A stretch of DNA of 35,188 nucleotides from a virus. Below the pieces are notes generated by a model. It did no database searches, was not told where the DNA came from, and saw only the letters and a program-made list of their open reading frames with translations. Within the stretch, counting starts at the first letter, position 1; each line of letters begins with the position of its first letter. The DNA lies in the IMG/VR virus record IMGVR_UViG_3300044620_000986, positions 1 through 35,188 of that record; one strand, 5' to 3'. The translations under genes and the position numbers were made by a program. Below are positions 16,717 through 24,454 of this stretch, in pieces.

Positions 16717-17148
16717 TCAGGCCTCCAGAAAACGGCACTCGTCGCGCCACATGACGTACAAGATCACATCGCCACCGTCGGCTGCCGCGCCTCGCAGGCG
16801 GGCCTCTTCACGAAACCCCAGGTGCTCATCGAAGCGGCGCGCGGCCGTGTTGCAGGCGTCCACGTAGCCGCTGATGCGCTTCAAGCCGCAGATCACAAAC
16901 GGGTACGCGAAGCAGGCCTTCAAGTAGGCGCGCGTCAACCAGCGTGCTCCGGGCTCTGCAGCGACGTGCATCCAGGCGTTGTGCGGGTTGATGCCCTCGT
17001 AGAGGACGCCTGCGATCAGGCGGCTCTCGATCGGACTGCAGCGCTCCAGGCCGATGGCCACCATGTCCTCGGACGTGCGCATGCCCGGCAGCAGCGCGCG
17101 CATGAACGCCGCGACCCTGGGCACGTCATAGACGAAGGCATGGGACAT
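16717..17148 (-). CDS. GNAT-like phage protein
   Basis: 143 aa starting MSHAFVYDVPRVAAFMRALLPG. It has the GNAT-type order: a first helix, a beta pair (MVAIGLERCSPIESRLIAGVLYEG), then WLTRAYLKACFAYPFVICGLKRISGYVDACNTAARRFDEHLGF, which matches the acetyl-CoA-binding region and the NTAARRFYEKLGF-type motif of acetyltransferases, and a final strand with VILYVMWRDECRFL. The substrate is unknown. It sits between Rz and the virion genes. A longer start at 17175 would translate the repeated element as MASVAGLPA and was rejected. A repeat copy ends 12 nt before this ATG and no clear Shine-Dalgarno is present. Confidence 0.6.
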   Translation of the reverse strand: MSHAFVYDVPRVAAFMRALLPGMRTSEDMVAIGLERCSPIESRLIAGVLYEGINPHNAWMHVAAEPGARWLTRAYLKACFAYPFVICGLKRISGYVDACNTAARRFDEHLGFREEARLRGAAADGGDVILYVMWRDECRFLEA

Positions 17149-17160
17149 GGCCGGCAAGCC

Positions 17161-17176
17161 TGCCACGCTTGCCACG
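17161..17176 (-). repeat. Exact 16-bp repeat before the GNAT-like gene
   Basis: The minus strand reads CGTGGCAAGCGTGGCA and ends 12 nt before ATG 17148. Downstream bases GGCTTGCC allow a hairpin with GGCA. It lies just after the Rz stop codon (17179). Confidence 0.8.
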
Positions 17177-17178
17177 GG

Positions 17179-17739
17179 TCACGGCCGGCGCAGCGCCTCG
17201 TAGGCTCGTTCGCAGGCACTGCCTGCAGCAGCGCGGGCGTCGGCTACCGCAGCAAGCTCTCGACCAGCCGCCTCCAGCCGTCCGAGCACGTCGGCGAGCA
17301 CAACGGCGGGGTTGCCGGCTGGCGGGCTGACGGTGGCAGGGGCGGGGTCTGCGGGGGCTGCACAGCGGGTGGCGGTGGCGGCAAGGGCTGCGGCCCGTTC
17401 GCGCAGGCCGTTGCCAGCAACGGCGCCAGCAGCCACAGCAGCCGCATGGCGACGGGCAAGTTCTTCTGCATCACGGGCGATCTCCTGGTGCTTGTTGACC
17501 CATGCGGCCTCGATGTTGCGGGCGCGCTCTGACTCCTTGAGCGCCTGGGCGGTCAGGCTCTCGCGCTCGCGGGCGCGGTCGGCTCGCTCTTCGGCCAAGC
17601 TCGCGCGCAACCGCTGGGCGTCTTGCTCAACCTCGATCTTGCCCAGGTAGGTATAGGCCCCGGCCAGGGCCAGCAAGGCGCACGCCACGCCCCACAGCAG
17701 GTTCACGCCGGGCAGAGCGCTCAGGAGTCGCCCAAGCAC
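17179..17739 (-). CDS. Rz: i-spanin, Rz-like
   Basis: 186 aa from GTG 17739, chosen because AGGAG lies 8 nt before it; it overlaps the endolysin end by 19 nt. One N-terminal membrane segment (NLLWGVACALLALAGAYTY, residues about 13-31) is followed by a long charged helix (EQDAQRLRASLAEERADRARERESLTAQALKESERARN), as in Rz inner-membrane spanins (DUF2514 type). The C-terminus is Ala/Pro-rich and contains the out-of-frame Rz1. With Rz1 it would span the periplasm and disrupt the outer membrane after the endolysin acts. Confidence 0.8.
   Translation of the reverse strand: MLGRLLSALPGVNLLWGVACALLALAGAYTYLGKIEVEQDAQRLRASLAEERADRARERESLTAQALKESERARNIEAAWVNKHQEIARDAEELARRHAAAVAAGAVAGNGLRERAAALAATATRCAAPADPAPATVSPPAGNPAVVLADVLGRLEAAGRELAAVADARAAAGSACERAYEALRRP
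17244..17474 (-). CDS. Rz1: o-spanin Rz1, nested in Rz
   Basis: 76 aa fully inside Rz in a different frame. It starts at GTG 17474, or ATG 17471, with AGGAG 7 or 10 nt before. A signal sequence (MRLLWLLAPLLATAC) ends in a lipobox-like LATAC, so Cys24 would be lipidated and exported. The mature part is Pro-rich (GPQPLPPPPPAVQPPQTPPLPP), as in Rz1 lipoproteins. It would be placed in the outer membrane to pair with Rz. Nested Rz/Rz1 genes are known from lambda. Confidence 0.85.
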   Translation of the reverse strand: MMQKNLPVAMRLLWLLAPLLATACANGPQPLPPPPPAVQPPQTPPLPPSARQPATPPLCSPTCSDGWRRLVESLLR

Positions 17740-18185
17740 TTGCGGTGCTCCTGTTGGCGCCGGATGGTCAGGCCGCGCAGAGGCTCGCCCTGGAACTTGT
17801 CCCAGCGAAGGATCTGGTTGCATGCTTCGGCGTAGCGCCCTTCATTGAGCAGGCGAACCAGCGTTGAGTTGCAGAAGGCAGTCGGGCCGATGTTGTAGGC
17901 CAGGGACAGGTATGCGTCGTACTCGTGCTGATGCAGCGGCACCTTGACGCACGTCTTGAGCGCGCCCTCGAATCGCTGGACATCGCTCAGCGCACGGGCC
18001 AGGGCCTGGGTGGGCGTGGTCTTGTCGCCCAGCTTGACGCCACCGGTCGTCCCAAAGCCAATCGTGGGAACGTCACCCGGGACCGGGATGATGGCGCTGT
18101 CGCTGTAGCCCTCGTGGACGGCCAGCCCGACGAAGGCGGCGGCGGAAAGGGTGAGCGCGGCGGCGGCGACTCTGAGGCGGTCCAT
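17721..18185 (-). CDS. SAR-type endolysin (lysozyme, GH24)
   Basis: 154 aa, the family's usual size. A weakly hydrophobic N-terminus rich in Ala/Gly/Ser (residues 5-22) precedes the catalytic Glu25 (HEGY), followed by GDVPTIGFGTTGG with Asp38 and Thr41, the GH24 triad. The later NIGPTAFCNSTLVRLLN and QGEPLRGLTIRRQQEHRKC are the C-terminal lysozyme lobe. The weak first segment fits a signal-anchor-release domain, so the enzyme could be held in the membrane until the holin acts. No Shine-Dalgarno is visible, and a triplicated form of the repeat ends 11 nt before the ATG. It cleaves peptidoglycan. Confidence 0.85.
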   Translation of the reverse strand: MDRLRVAAAALTLSAAAFVGLAVHEGYSDSAIIPVPGDVPTIGFGTTGGVKLGDKTTPTQALARALSDVQRFEGALKTCVKVPLHQHEYDAYLSLAYNIGPTAFCNSTLVRLLNEGRYAEACNQILRWDKFQGEPLRGLTIRRQQEHRKCLGDS

Positions 18186-18196
18186 TCGCGGCAGAC

Positions 18197-18212
18197 TGCC
18201 ACGCTTGCCACG
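18197..18212 (-). repeat. Exact 16-bp repeat before the endolysin
   Basis: The minus strand reads CGTGGCAAGCGTGGCA, preceded by a third degenerate unit (CGCGGCAAG), so three 9-bp units lie in a row. It ends 11 nt before ATG 18185. GGCAG-T-CTGCC can form a hairpin immediately downstream. Confidence 0.8.
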
Positions 18213-18225
18213 CTTGCCGCGTGGG

Positions 18226-18717
18226 CTAGGACTCCAGCAGCAGCAGGATCAGCGCATCCTCGTCTTCGAGGCGCCGCGCATCGCGCGCGCGCTGCGCCGC
18301 ATCCGGCAGCGGGGCCGCAGCCGCAGCGACACGGGCCACCGCTACGGGAGTGGCCGGCGCGGCTGTGGGAGCCTGGGCAGCGGCAGCAGACTGGCTGAGG
18401 GCGGCAGCCGTAGCGGATCGTGCTGCCTGTGCCGCTGCATCGATCAGCCGGGCGGTTTCGATGGCCTCCCACTTGGCGTCCACCAGGGCGCGCAGGGCGG
18501 TTTCGTCGCCGAGCTTGATGTGCTGGCGTTCCTTTGCGCGTCGGCCGCCTCCGCCGATCGTCGTTGCCTGGGCAACGACGGTCATCGTGCCCGAGGCGCT
18601 GAAGGACATCTTCGCGGCGCCTACCATCCACCCCGGCGTGACGCCGGTCGAGGCGCCTAAGTAGTCGCCGAAATAGTCGCCGAAGTATTGGCCGCTGTAC
18701 GGGCCTTGGGTGCTCAC
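18226..18717 (-). CDS. Small virion-cluster protein
   Basis: 163 aa from a GTG start that overlaps the upstream stop as GTGA. The N-terminus repeats Gly-Asp-Tyr segments (QYFGDYFGDYLG), followed by FSASGTMTVVAQATTIGGGG, which resembles segments of the upstream 280-aa protein, then a helix (LVDAKWEAIETARLIDAAAQAARSATAAAL) and an Ala/Pro tail. The C-terminal end is acidic, LEDEDALILLLLES. It may be a minor head or fibre-base protein. No catalytic motif. Confidence 0.6.
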   Translation of the reverse strand: MSTQGPYSGQYFGDYFGDYLGASTGVTPGWMVGAAKMSFSASGTMTVVAQATTIGGGGRRAKERQHIKLGDETALRALVDAKWEAIETARLIDAAAQAARSATAAALSQSAAAAQAPTAAPATPVAVARVAAAAAPLPDAAQRARDARRLEDEDALILLLLES

Positions 18718-19556
18718 GACGGATCGACCGAGGTGACAGCGCGGGACCCCGAGTTGTAGGCAGCCTCAACCCGGTCTTTGGTCCCGTCCTGGCTTTTGAA
18801 GACCATGGTGCCGCTTTCCAGGCCGGTGGCATCGCCGGCGTTGACGGCCAGCAGCAGGCGCATGACGTCGCGCAGGGTAAGCGCGCCCTCAACCGTGCCG
18901 AGCAGCGGGTCAGCGGCCGAGCCGGCGCTGTTCAGCAGTTCGCCCATGCTGCCGCTGGCGTTGTAGGTGTTCGCCACGGCGCTCCACACCGCGTCGGCTA
19001 GGCTCTGCGGGCTCAGCGGGGTGTTGCTGGTGGCCTCTCCGGTCATGTGGCCCACGGCGTAGGCCGGGGCGCTGGCGCTGAAGCTGATGGTGGCCGCGCC
19101 CGTCAGGTTGGCGATGGCGCCGATGGCGGCGCTGGCGTTGATGGACAGACTCGCCGCACCCGTCCCGCCCACCGTGGCCCGCAAGAAGGGGTTGTTGGTG
19201 ACGATGCTGAACGTGGCGCTGCCGGTGGCGCTGACGATCAGCCCGCCGACTGCGCTGGCGTCAAAGCTGAAGCTGGCTGCGCCCGTGGCTTTGAGGCCTC
19301 GGGTGCCGTCGGCGGCGGCGGTGATCGTCAGGATGGCCGCCCGCGACGACATGCGCCCAGGCTTGTACGGCAACACCCACGACGACGGGGCTAGATTGCC
19401 GCTTGGGATACCCGCCAACTTGGACGGGATGCCCTGGCCCACGGACTGGTTCATGCGCTCGGCGCGGCCCCACATGGAGCGCAGCGTGCCGGGCTCGCCG
19501 CCGATCTGGCGCAGGGGGAGCTGCGCCAGGATCGTGGTGTTCTGCTTGAGCGCCAT
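18714..19556 (-). CDS. Minor virion protein with Ala/Ser beta repeats
   Basis: 280 aa; the ATG overlaps the upstream stop as TGATG. The N-terminus reads KQNTTILAQLPLRQIGGEPGT. Residues about 75-170 hold four repeats of the type (K/V/L)(A/S)TGAASFSFDASA / SATGSATFSIV / GGTGAASLSINASA / NLTGAATISFSASA, each about 25-30 residues. The C-terminus has LADAVWSAVANTYNASGSMGELLNSAGSA and GTKDRVEAAYN, seen in many phage structural proteins of unknown role. A beta-solenoid-like repeat is a possible fold. Overlapping genes suggest coordinated expression. Confidence 0.6.
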   Translation of the reverse strand: MALKQNTTILAQLPLRQIGGEPGTLRSMWGRAERMNQSVGQGIPSKLAGIPSGNLAPSSWVLPYKPGRMSSRAAILTITAAADGTRGLKATGAASFSFDASAVGGLIVSATGSATFSIVTNNPFLRATVGGTGAASLSINASAAIGAIANLTGAATISFSASAPAYAVGHMTGEATSNTPLSPQSLADAVWSAVANTYNASGSMGELLNSAGSAADPLLGTVEGALTLRDVMRLLLAVNAGDATGLESGTMVFKSQDGTKDRVEAAYNSGSRAVTSVDPS

Positions 19557-20434
19557 CAGCCCCAGCCGAACTCAGCCGAGCCGTAGAAGTTGGTGTTGGC
19601 GGCAGTGCCCGCGCCCGCGAAGTAGAGCCACGTCAGACAGGCGCCGTCTTTGACTTGCGGCAGGCTGGGCAACTGGTTGAGCAGATCGCGCTCGGCAGCG
19701 ACGGACACCGTGGTCAGGGGCAGCGTCAGCAGAGGCTTTGCAAGGCACAACGCCCCGGTGCCAGTGTTGGCCGCGCTGAATTGCACTGTGGCCACGTTGG
19801 ACACGCCCGTGTCACCGCTTGCCAGCGGCAGGAACGGCCCGTAGTTGTTGGCCGCCGTGCCCGAGTGGCTGATGTGCGGGGTGATGGCCGAGGCGGTCAT
19901 GGCCACCGTGACCGGCAGCGAACGGCCCGAGGTGGGCGTGGTGTTGGAGTAGCTGACCGAGATGTTCTGCGCTGTTGCGCCTGCGGTGGCGGTCTGCACC
20001 CAGAACAGTCGGCAGCCCGCGCCGTTGGCGTAGCGCAAGCTGGGCGTGCCCGTCAGCGCCTGAGCCGTACCGCTGTTGTTCGTGATACCGGGCCAGTAGC
20101 CTTGCAGATCGACCAGCATGAGCTGTCCAGGCACCCCGGTGGCCACACCCGTGAGCGCCTGCACGTTCAGGATGTGTTTGGTGTCGGTGCTGACGTTGCC
20201 GCCGTGCTGAAGGCCGAATATCTGCGTGCCGTTGCCCGTCGTCTCATCGCATGTCCTCCAGGCCAGCGCAGTGCCTGCCCAGGCGTTGGCGACCGGCGTG
20301 CCGCCCAAGGCGCTGAAGTCGTACCACCGGCCCGCCGTGTAGCCGGCAGCGCCCGTGATCTTGTTCCAATCGTTGCGGTTGAACTTTCCGTTTGTGATCT
20401 CGTTGACGAGATCGTCCATCGATGAGAAAGGCAT
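19556..20434 (-). CDS. Virion-cluster protein, paralogue 1
   Basis: 292 aa, starting 2 nt after the stop of its paralogue (20437-21297). It shares with that protein a run of features in the same order: GTPVANAWAGTALAW versus GIPTYNAYVGNPL, VPGQLMLVDLQGYWPGI versus VPAYLLLADYLMFYPLI, SLRYANGAGCRLFWV versus LPRYASGDGVRCMIV, VSYSNT-SGRS versus VSYTNS-SGRT, FLPLASGDTG versus FIPLASGDKG, and GSAEFGWG versus GFLQFAWG at the C-terminus. It is Thr/Ala/Gly-rich and beta-like. No enzymatic motif. A head or fibre subunit is likely. Confidence 0.65.
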   Translation of the reverse strand: MPFSSMDDLVNEITNGKFNRNDWNKITGAAGYTAGRWYDFSALGGTPVANAWAGTALAWRTCDETTGNGTQIFGLQHGGNVSTDTKHILNVQALTGVATGVPGQLMLVDLQGYWPGITNNSGTAQALTGTPSLRYANGAGCRLFWVQTATAGATAQNISVSYSNTTPTSGRSLPVTVAMTASAITPHISHSGTAANNYGPFLPLASGDTGVSNVATVQFSAANTGTGALCLAKPLLTLPLTTVSVAAERDLLNQLPSLPQVKDGACLTWLYFAGAGTAANTNFYGSAEFGWG

Positions 20435-20436
20435 GG

Positions 20437-21297
20437 TTATCCCCAGGCAAATTGCAGAAAGCCGCGCAGCGACGGCGCCGTCGCGTTGCCGTTGTTCAGT
20501 ATCCAGTTCAGGTACGCGCCGGTCTCGATCTTTGGGCACGAAGCCGAGTGCGGCAGCATGACCTTCTCTGCCGCTGTGGAGTTCTCGCGTATCTGCAAGT
20601 GCGCCAGCGGCTTGACCAGCACCGCATTGAACAACCCCCCAGGCGAGCCCGACACCGTGACCGACTCGATGCTGCGGATGCCCTTGTCGCCACTGGCCAG
20701 CGGGATGAAAGGCGACACCGCGCCAGCGGCAGTCGTGGCATCCGATGTGTTGGCGAGGCTGCCGATGACCGTGGTAGCGACCAGCCCAGCGGTGGCCGTG
20801 CGCCCCGAAACCCCGTCCGAGTTGGTGTAGCTCACCGTCACCGTGCCGGCCTGCGTCATCGGCGAGGCCACCACGATCATGCACCGCACCCCGTCGCCCG
20901 AGGCGTACCTGGGCAGCGGCGAGGTATTGCTCATGTCCTGCTGGTCGGTGGAGTCTCCGTCGATCAGCGGGTAGAACATCAGGTAGTCGGCCAGCAACAA
21001 GTAGGCCGGCACGCCCGCACCAATGCTGACGGCCTGCATGACGTGCAGGAACTTCTCTTGCCCTGCCACTGGCGTCGGTCCGGTGTAGATGCCCCGGTTG
21101 CCCACACCCGTCAGCGGCGTGGCGTCCAGGGGGTTGCCGACGTAGGCGTTGTAGGTTGGGATGCCAGAGCCCACGCTGCCGTCAGCCCAGCGCCCTGCGC
21201 CGGGAGCGGGCACGGCGGCTTTGAAGAAGAACGACTGCCACTCGCGGCCATCGGTGGCCACCGAGTCGGCAAGCTGGCGCACGCTCCTAAACGACAT
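20437..21297 (-). CDS. Virion-cluster protein, paralogue 2
   Basis: 286 aa starting MSFRSVRQLADSV; this ATG is preferred to one 18 nt upstream and overlaps the small zinc-ribbon-like gene's stop by 11 nt. It carries the same ordered motifs as its neighbour (see 19556-20434), including ADYLMFYPLIDGDST, RYASGDGVRCMIVV and SPFIPLASGDKG, and ends QFAWG. The pair reads as a tandem duplication that has diverged well beyond recent copying. Family and precise role are not recognised. Confidence 0.65.
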   Translation of the reverse strand: MSFRSVRQLADSVATDGREWQSFFFKAAVPAPGAGRWADGSVGSGIPTYNAYVGNPLDATPLTGVGNRGIYTGPTPVAGQEKFLHVMQAVSIGAGVPAYLLLADYLMFYPLIDGDSTDQQDMSNTSPLPRYASGDGVRCMIVVASPMTQAGTVTVSYTNSDGVSGRTATAGLVATTVIGSLANTSDATTAAGAVSPFIPLASGDKGIRSIESVTVSGSPGGLFNAVLVKPLAHLQIRENSTAAEKVMLPHSASCPKIETGAYLNWILNNGNATAPSLRGFLQFAWG

Positions 21298-21433
21298 CGT
21301 TGCCCTCGTCCACAAACACCGTCAAGACCACCTCGACGGCGCCGTCAGGGTGATCCGGGCATGGCTCGGGTGTACCGTCCTCCAACCACGCCAGCAGACG
21401 CAGGCAGTGGGCACAGACGATTTGAAAGCCCAC
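21287..21433 (-). CDS. Small zinc-ribbon-like protein (48 aa)
   Basis: 48 aa from GTG 21433, filling the gap between two virion genes and overlapping the next start by 11 nt. It contains CAHC at residues 7-10 and CPDH about 19 residues later (VCAHCLRLL, EPCPDHPDG), a likely Zn-binding Cys2-Cys-His set, and ends VVLTVFVDEGNDVV. No good Shine-Dalgarno precedes the GTG, so translation may be coupled to the 134-aa gene (stop 4 nt upstream). Small Cys-rich proteins here could be assembly or regulatory factors. Function unknown. Confidence 0.55.
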   Translation of the reverse strand: MGFQIVCAHCLRLLAWLEDGTPEPCPDHPDGAVEVVLTVFVDEGNDVV

Positions 21434-21437
21434 GGCA

Positions 21438-21842
21438 TCAGTCAGCCGTCACTGACAGGTCGCCGGGAGCGAACTGCGGCTGGATGCCGGTGGACACGTT
21501 AAGCGTGCCGCCCAAAGCGCCCGAGATCATCATGTTGACCGCGCCGCTGGCCGTGTCCACGATTGCAAAGTGTGTCAAGGCACTGGTGCCGCCCGTGCAA
21601 ACCGGCAACTGCATCAGCACAGCGTTGTCGAACGTCGAGCCGTTGTCGGTCCAGGCGCTGGACTTGGTGATGGCCAGCCGCGCATAACCGGTGTAGGCGG
21701 CCTCGTTGGCGAGGGATGCAGCTTCGCCGGGGTCGGCGGTGAAGGCCGCGAGGTACTGCGTGGCGCCGGCCCGGTAGGACGGGTCCGTGCCCTGCAGAAA
21801 CATCTTCAGGGCGGCGTTCTCGGTGGCGTTTGACAAAGACAT
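21438..21842 (-). CDS. Tail-fibre-type protein (Gp80-like)
   Basis: 134 aa with AAGGAG 6 nt before the ATG. It starts MSLSNATENAALKMFLQGTD, followed by ATQYLAAFTADPGEAASLANEAAYTGYAR, the pattern of the small Gp80-like family usually annotated as phage tail fibre protein. The rest is beta-like (FDNAVLMQLPVCTGG, THFAIVDTASGAVNMMISGAL). Family members are single-domain and lack a receptor-binding tip of known fold. It opens the virion cluster after the portal. Confidence 0.65.
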   Translation of the reverse strand: MSLSNATENAALKMFLQGTDPSYRAGATQYLAAFTADPGEAASLANEAAYTGYARLAITKSSAWTDNGSTFDNAVLMQLPVCTGGTSALTHFAIVDTASGAVNMMISGALGGTLNVSTGIQPQFAPGDLSVTAD

Positions 21843-21868
21843 GGGTGGCTCCTTGTGGGTCGCTTACT

Positions 21869-24454
21869 TCACTTCGCGCCGTCGGTTTCCTGAACCTCGG
21901 CGCCCACGATGTTCCCGTCGGCGTCTCGCTTGACGACAACGGACTTCTTGACCTCGCCGGTCTTGGCGTCAACCTGGACGTTGATGGTCACGGGTGCTGC
22001 CGGGGCGGGTGCCGGGGCCGGCGCTGGCGCGGGAGTCGGCGCAGGCACGGCGGGCGCTGCGGCGGCCTTCTCCTTGGCCGCGATCTCGCGCTCGCGTTGC
22101 GCAAGGTCCTGCTGGCGCAGCTTCTCGTCCATGGCCTGCTGCATCTGCTGCAGGCGCTGCTCGATGGCTTGCAGCTTGCGGTCGCTCGCGGCCTGGATGT
22201 CGGCCACGCGCGCCTTGGCGTCCGCGTCGATCCTGGCGGTCTCCAGTTTGGTGTCCGCCTCGCGGTTGATCTGCAGCGTGCGGTTGGCAAGTTCGGCCTG
22301 GGCCTTGCGCAGGGTCTCGCTAAGGCGGTCGATCTCTGCGGAGGCCTCAGAGCGGACTTGCATCAGGGCGTCTTGCATGCCGGCCTGGGAGTCGCCACCA
22401 GCGCCCGCGACGTTGGCCTCGGCCTCCATCTTGGCCGCCTTCGCGTTGAGTTCGCGCACCTTGGCGCGCTGCTCTTCCAGGGCCGCCATGGCCATCTCGC
22501 GCTGGACCTGCATCGCCTCGGCCTGGGCCATGGCCTGCTGCTCGGCCTGGGCCTGCTCTTCGGGCGACATCTCCTTGGTCGGGTCGCGCTCGCCCGTCAG
22601 CTTGCGGATCTGGTCGGCGATCTCTGACTTGTTGGGCAGGTCGGAGAACTCCATGGCGATTGTCAACACGCGCAGGCTGACCTCTGGAGGCAGGCGCGAG
22701 GCGAGGTTGTTCAAGCTCTCGAACATCACCTGCCGCAAGGTGCCGGCGTAGTCCTGCTCCGAGACGATGAAGTCGCCCATCGAGGACGTGATGTCGTTCA
22801 AGTAGCGCACCGTGCCATCCGCCTGAAGCTCGGGCACGTTGACCTTGACCCACTCGATCGCACCCTTGGCGCCGGTCAGGCGGATGACCTTCTCTTCGGT
22901 GTACCACTGCTCGACCAGGGACAGTTGCTTCTCGCCCTGCACCTGGACGGCCAGCCGCAGGTTGTCGAAGGGCTCGGTGGTCACCACGCTGCCCTGCAGT
23001 TGCCGGGCCTTGATGGCCTCGCCGGAGACAGCGTTGGTCTGCCGGCCCATGTTCTCGTCGGCCACGCCGGCCGAGCGCTGGATGGTGGACTGGGCCAGCT
23101 CCATCATGCTGATCTGGCCGGTTGCCGCGTCCGTGTCGCGCTTGATCTCGACCTTGCGCCCAGGCTTGTAGACGATCATGCCGTCGGGCCGGTCGGCCTC
23201 GTCGCGCAGCAGATCCCAGTCGTCGGTGGCGCCCTCTTCGGCAAACACCTGATTGGTGTTCAGCATGAACAGGGCCTTGGAGGCGCGCTTGTTCAGGTCC
23301 TGCTGGATGTCGCGCACGCGGCGGATCGTGCCGTAGGGCAGGCGGTCCCTGGAGCGGCGGTAGCACCAGATCGGGGTCAGCGTGAATCGGTTGTGGCGGT
23401 AGGGGCTGGGCCCGTAGCCCAGCATGTGCGTTTCGGTGAAGACGGCGATGTGCACACGCATCATCATGCGATCGACCAGCATGCTGCCGCTTTGGCCCAC
23501 GGCGTCACGCAGCACCGAATCCCGGGTGGACAGGATGGCCCCCTTCATCGGGCCGTCGGCCACCACCGTCACGCGCGCGGGCTTGCGGTACTGACCTTCG
23601 ATCAGCTTGACGCGGCGGCGCTTGGCATCAGCCAGGGCGCCCACACCGGTGGCAGTCAGCGTGCCCGTCTTCAGTTGGGTGAGGTCGTGGGCGGTGTACC
23701 AAGTGTCCTCTTCCCAGCCGTCGGTCGTGTAGTTGGTCCCTTCCTCGACGGCGGCGCGGATCTGCGTGGCGCGGTTGGGAAACATCAGGACGGCCACGTC
23801 CTCGTCGACCCACCGCCAACGGAAGAGGTAGCGGGCGTCCGACAGGTCCGGCTCGTAGCTGGCCGAGTCCCACAGCACGTTTCTCCAGTCCTCGTAGCGC
23901 GAGTACAGGATGTCTTGCGTCGGGTCGTCGCGGGTGCCGTCGTCCATCCAGCCCACGCCAGCCTTGAGCGCATCGGCGAAGGCCCGGGAGCGGGTGAAGG
24001 GCACGCGGTTGATGTCGCTGACGTACTTCAACACCTTGGTCTTTACGTCGGCCGACTGCACGTCGTCCTCGGTGCGCGGCAGCACCTTCCAGTCCACGCG
24101 CGCGCGGCGCTCGGTGCCGATCAGCCAGTCGACCATCGGCGCAACCTCGTTGTAGACCAGGGGCACTTGACCGCGCTCTCGCAGCGTCGTGGCGTCCTCG
24201 GGGTCCCACTGCAGGTTGTCGTAGAAGTCGCAGTCCATCGCCATGTCCAGGCGGTTCAGGGACTGCTTTTCCTTCTCGTAGTAGTACCACTCGAGCAAGC
24301 GGCGCAACTCGGCGCGGGCCTCCTCGCCATCGAGCTTGTTGCCCCGGGGCTCCGGCACGCGGCCGGCGCTGTCCATCGTCTGGGCCTGTCGGCGGAAGTA
24401 GTCGTCTCCTGGCGCGCGGCCCCGGGCGGGGCGAACGTCGAATGGCTCAGCCAT
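21869..24454 (-). CDS. Portal protein, P22-like
   Basis: 861 aa starting MAEPFDVRPARG at 24454, with AAGGAGG 9 nt upstream; the start lies 8 nt inside the upstream gene. A longer start at 24514 has no ribosome site. Characteristic portal features in order: YDNLQWDP near residue 80, VPLVYNEVAPMVDWLIGTERRAR, KAGVGWMDDGTRDDPTQDILYSRYEDWRNVLWDSAS, RFTLTPIWCYRRSRDRLPYG, and a C-terminal long helix (residues about 620-800) that is Gln/Ala/Glu-rich and coiled-coil-like. That extended helical barrel is the P22-like portal feature. It forms the dodecameric DNA entry vertex and docks the terminase. Confidence 0.9.
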   Translation of the reverse strand: MAEPFDVRPARGRAPGDDYFRRQAQTMDSAGRVPEPRGNKLDGEEARAELRRLLEWYYYEKEKQSLNRLDMAMDCDFYDNLQWDPEDATTLRERGQVPLVYNEVAPMVDWLIGTERRARVDWKVLPRTEDDVQSADVKTKVLKYVSDINRVPFTRSRAFADALKAGVGWMDDGTRDDPTQDILYSRYEDWRNVLWDSASYEPDLSDARYLFRWRWVDEDVAVLMFPNRATQIRAAVEEGTNYTTDGWEEDTWYTAHDLTQLKTGTLTATGVGALADAKRRRVKLIEGQYRKPARVTVVADGPMKGAILSTRDSVLRDAVGQSGSMLVDRMMMRVHIAVFTETHMLGYGPSPYRHNRFTLTPIWCYRRSRDRLPYGTIRRVRDIQQDLNKRASKALFMLNTNQVFAEEGATDDWDLLRDEADRPDGMIVYKPGRKVEIKRDTDAATGQISMMELAQSTIQRSAGVADENMGRQTNAVSGEAIKARQLQGSVVTTEPFDNLRLAVQVQGEKQLSLVEQWYTEEKVIRLTGAKGAIEWVKVNVPELQADGTVRYLNDITSSMGDFIVSEQDYAGTLRQVMFESLNNLASRLPPEVSLRVLTIAMEFSDLPNKSEIADQIRKLTGERDPTKEMSPEEQAQAEQQAMAQAEAMQVQREMAMAALEEQRAKVRELNAKAAKMEAEANVAGAGGDSQAGMQDALMQVRSEASAEIDRLSETLRKAQAELANRTLQINREADTKLETARIDADAKARVADIQAASDRKLQAIEQRLQQMQQAMDEKLRQQDLAQREREIAAKEKAAAAPAVPAPTPAPAPAPAPAPAAPVTINVQVDAKTGEVKKSVVVKRDADGNIVGAEVQETDGAK

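Noticed and set aside
17149-17175. N-terminal extension MASVAGLPA for the GNAT-like protein
   Set aside because: It is the translated 16-bp repeat. The repeat sits outside the coding region at the other three exact sites, so the downstream ATG 17148 is preferred.
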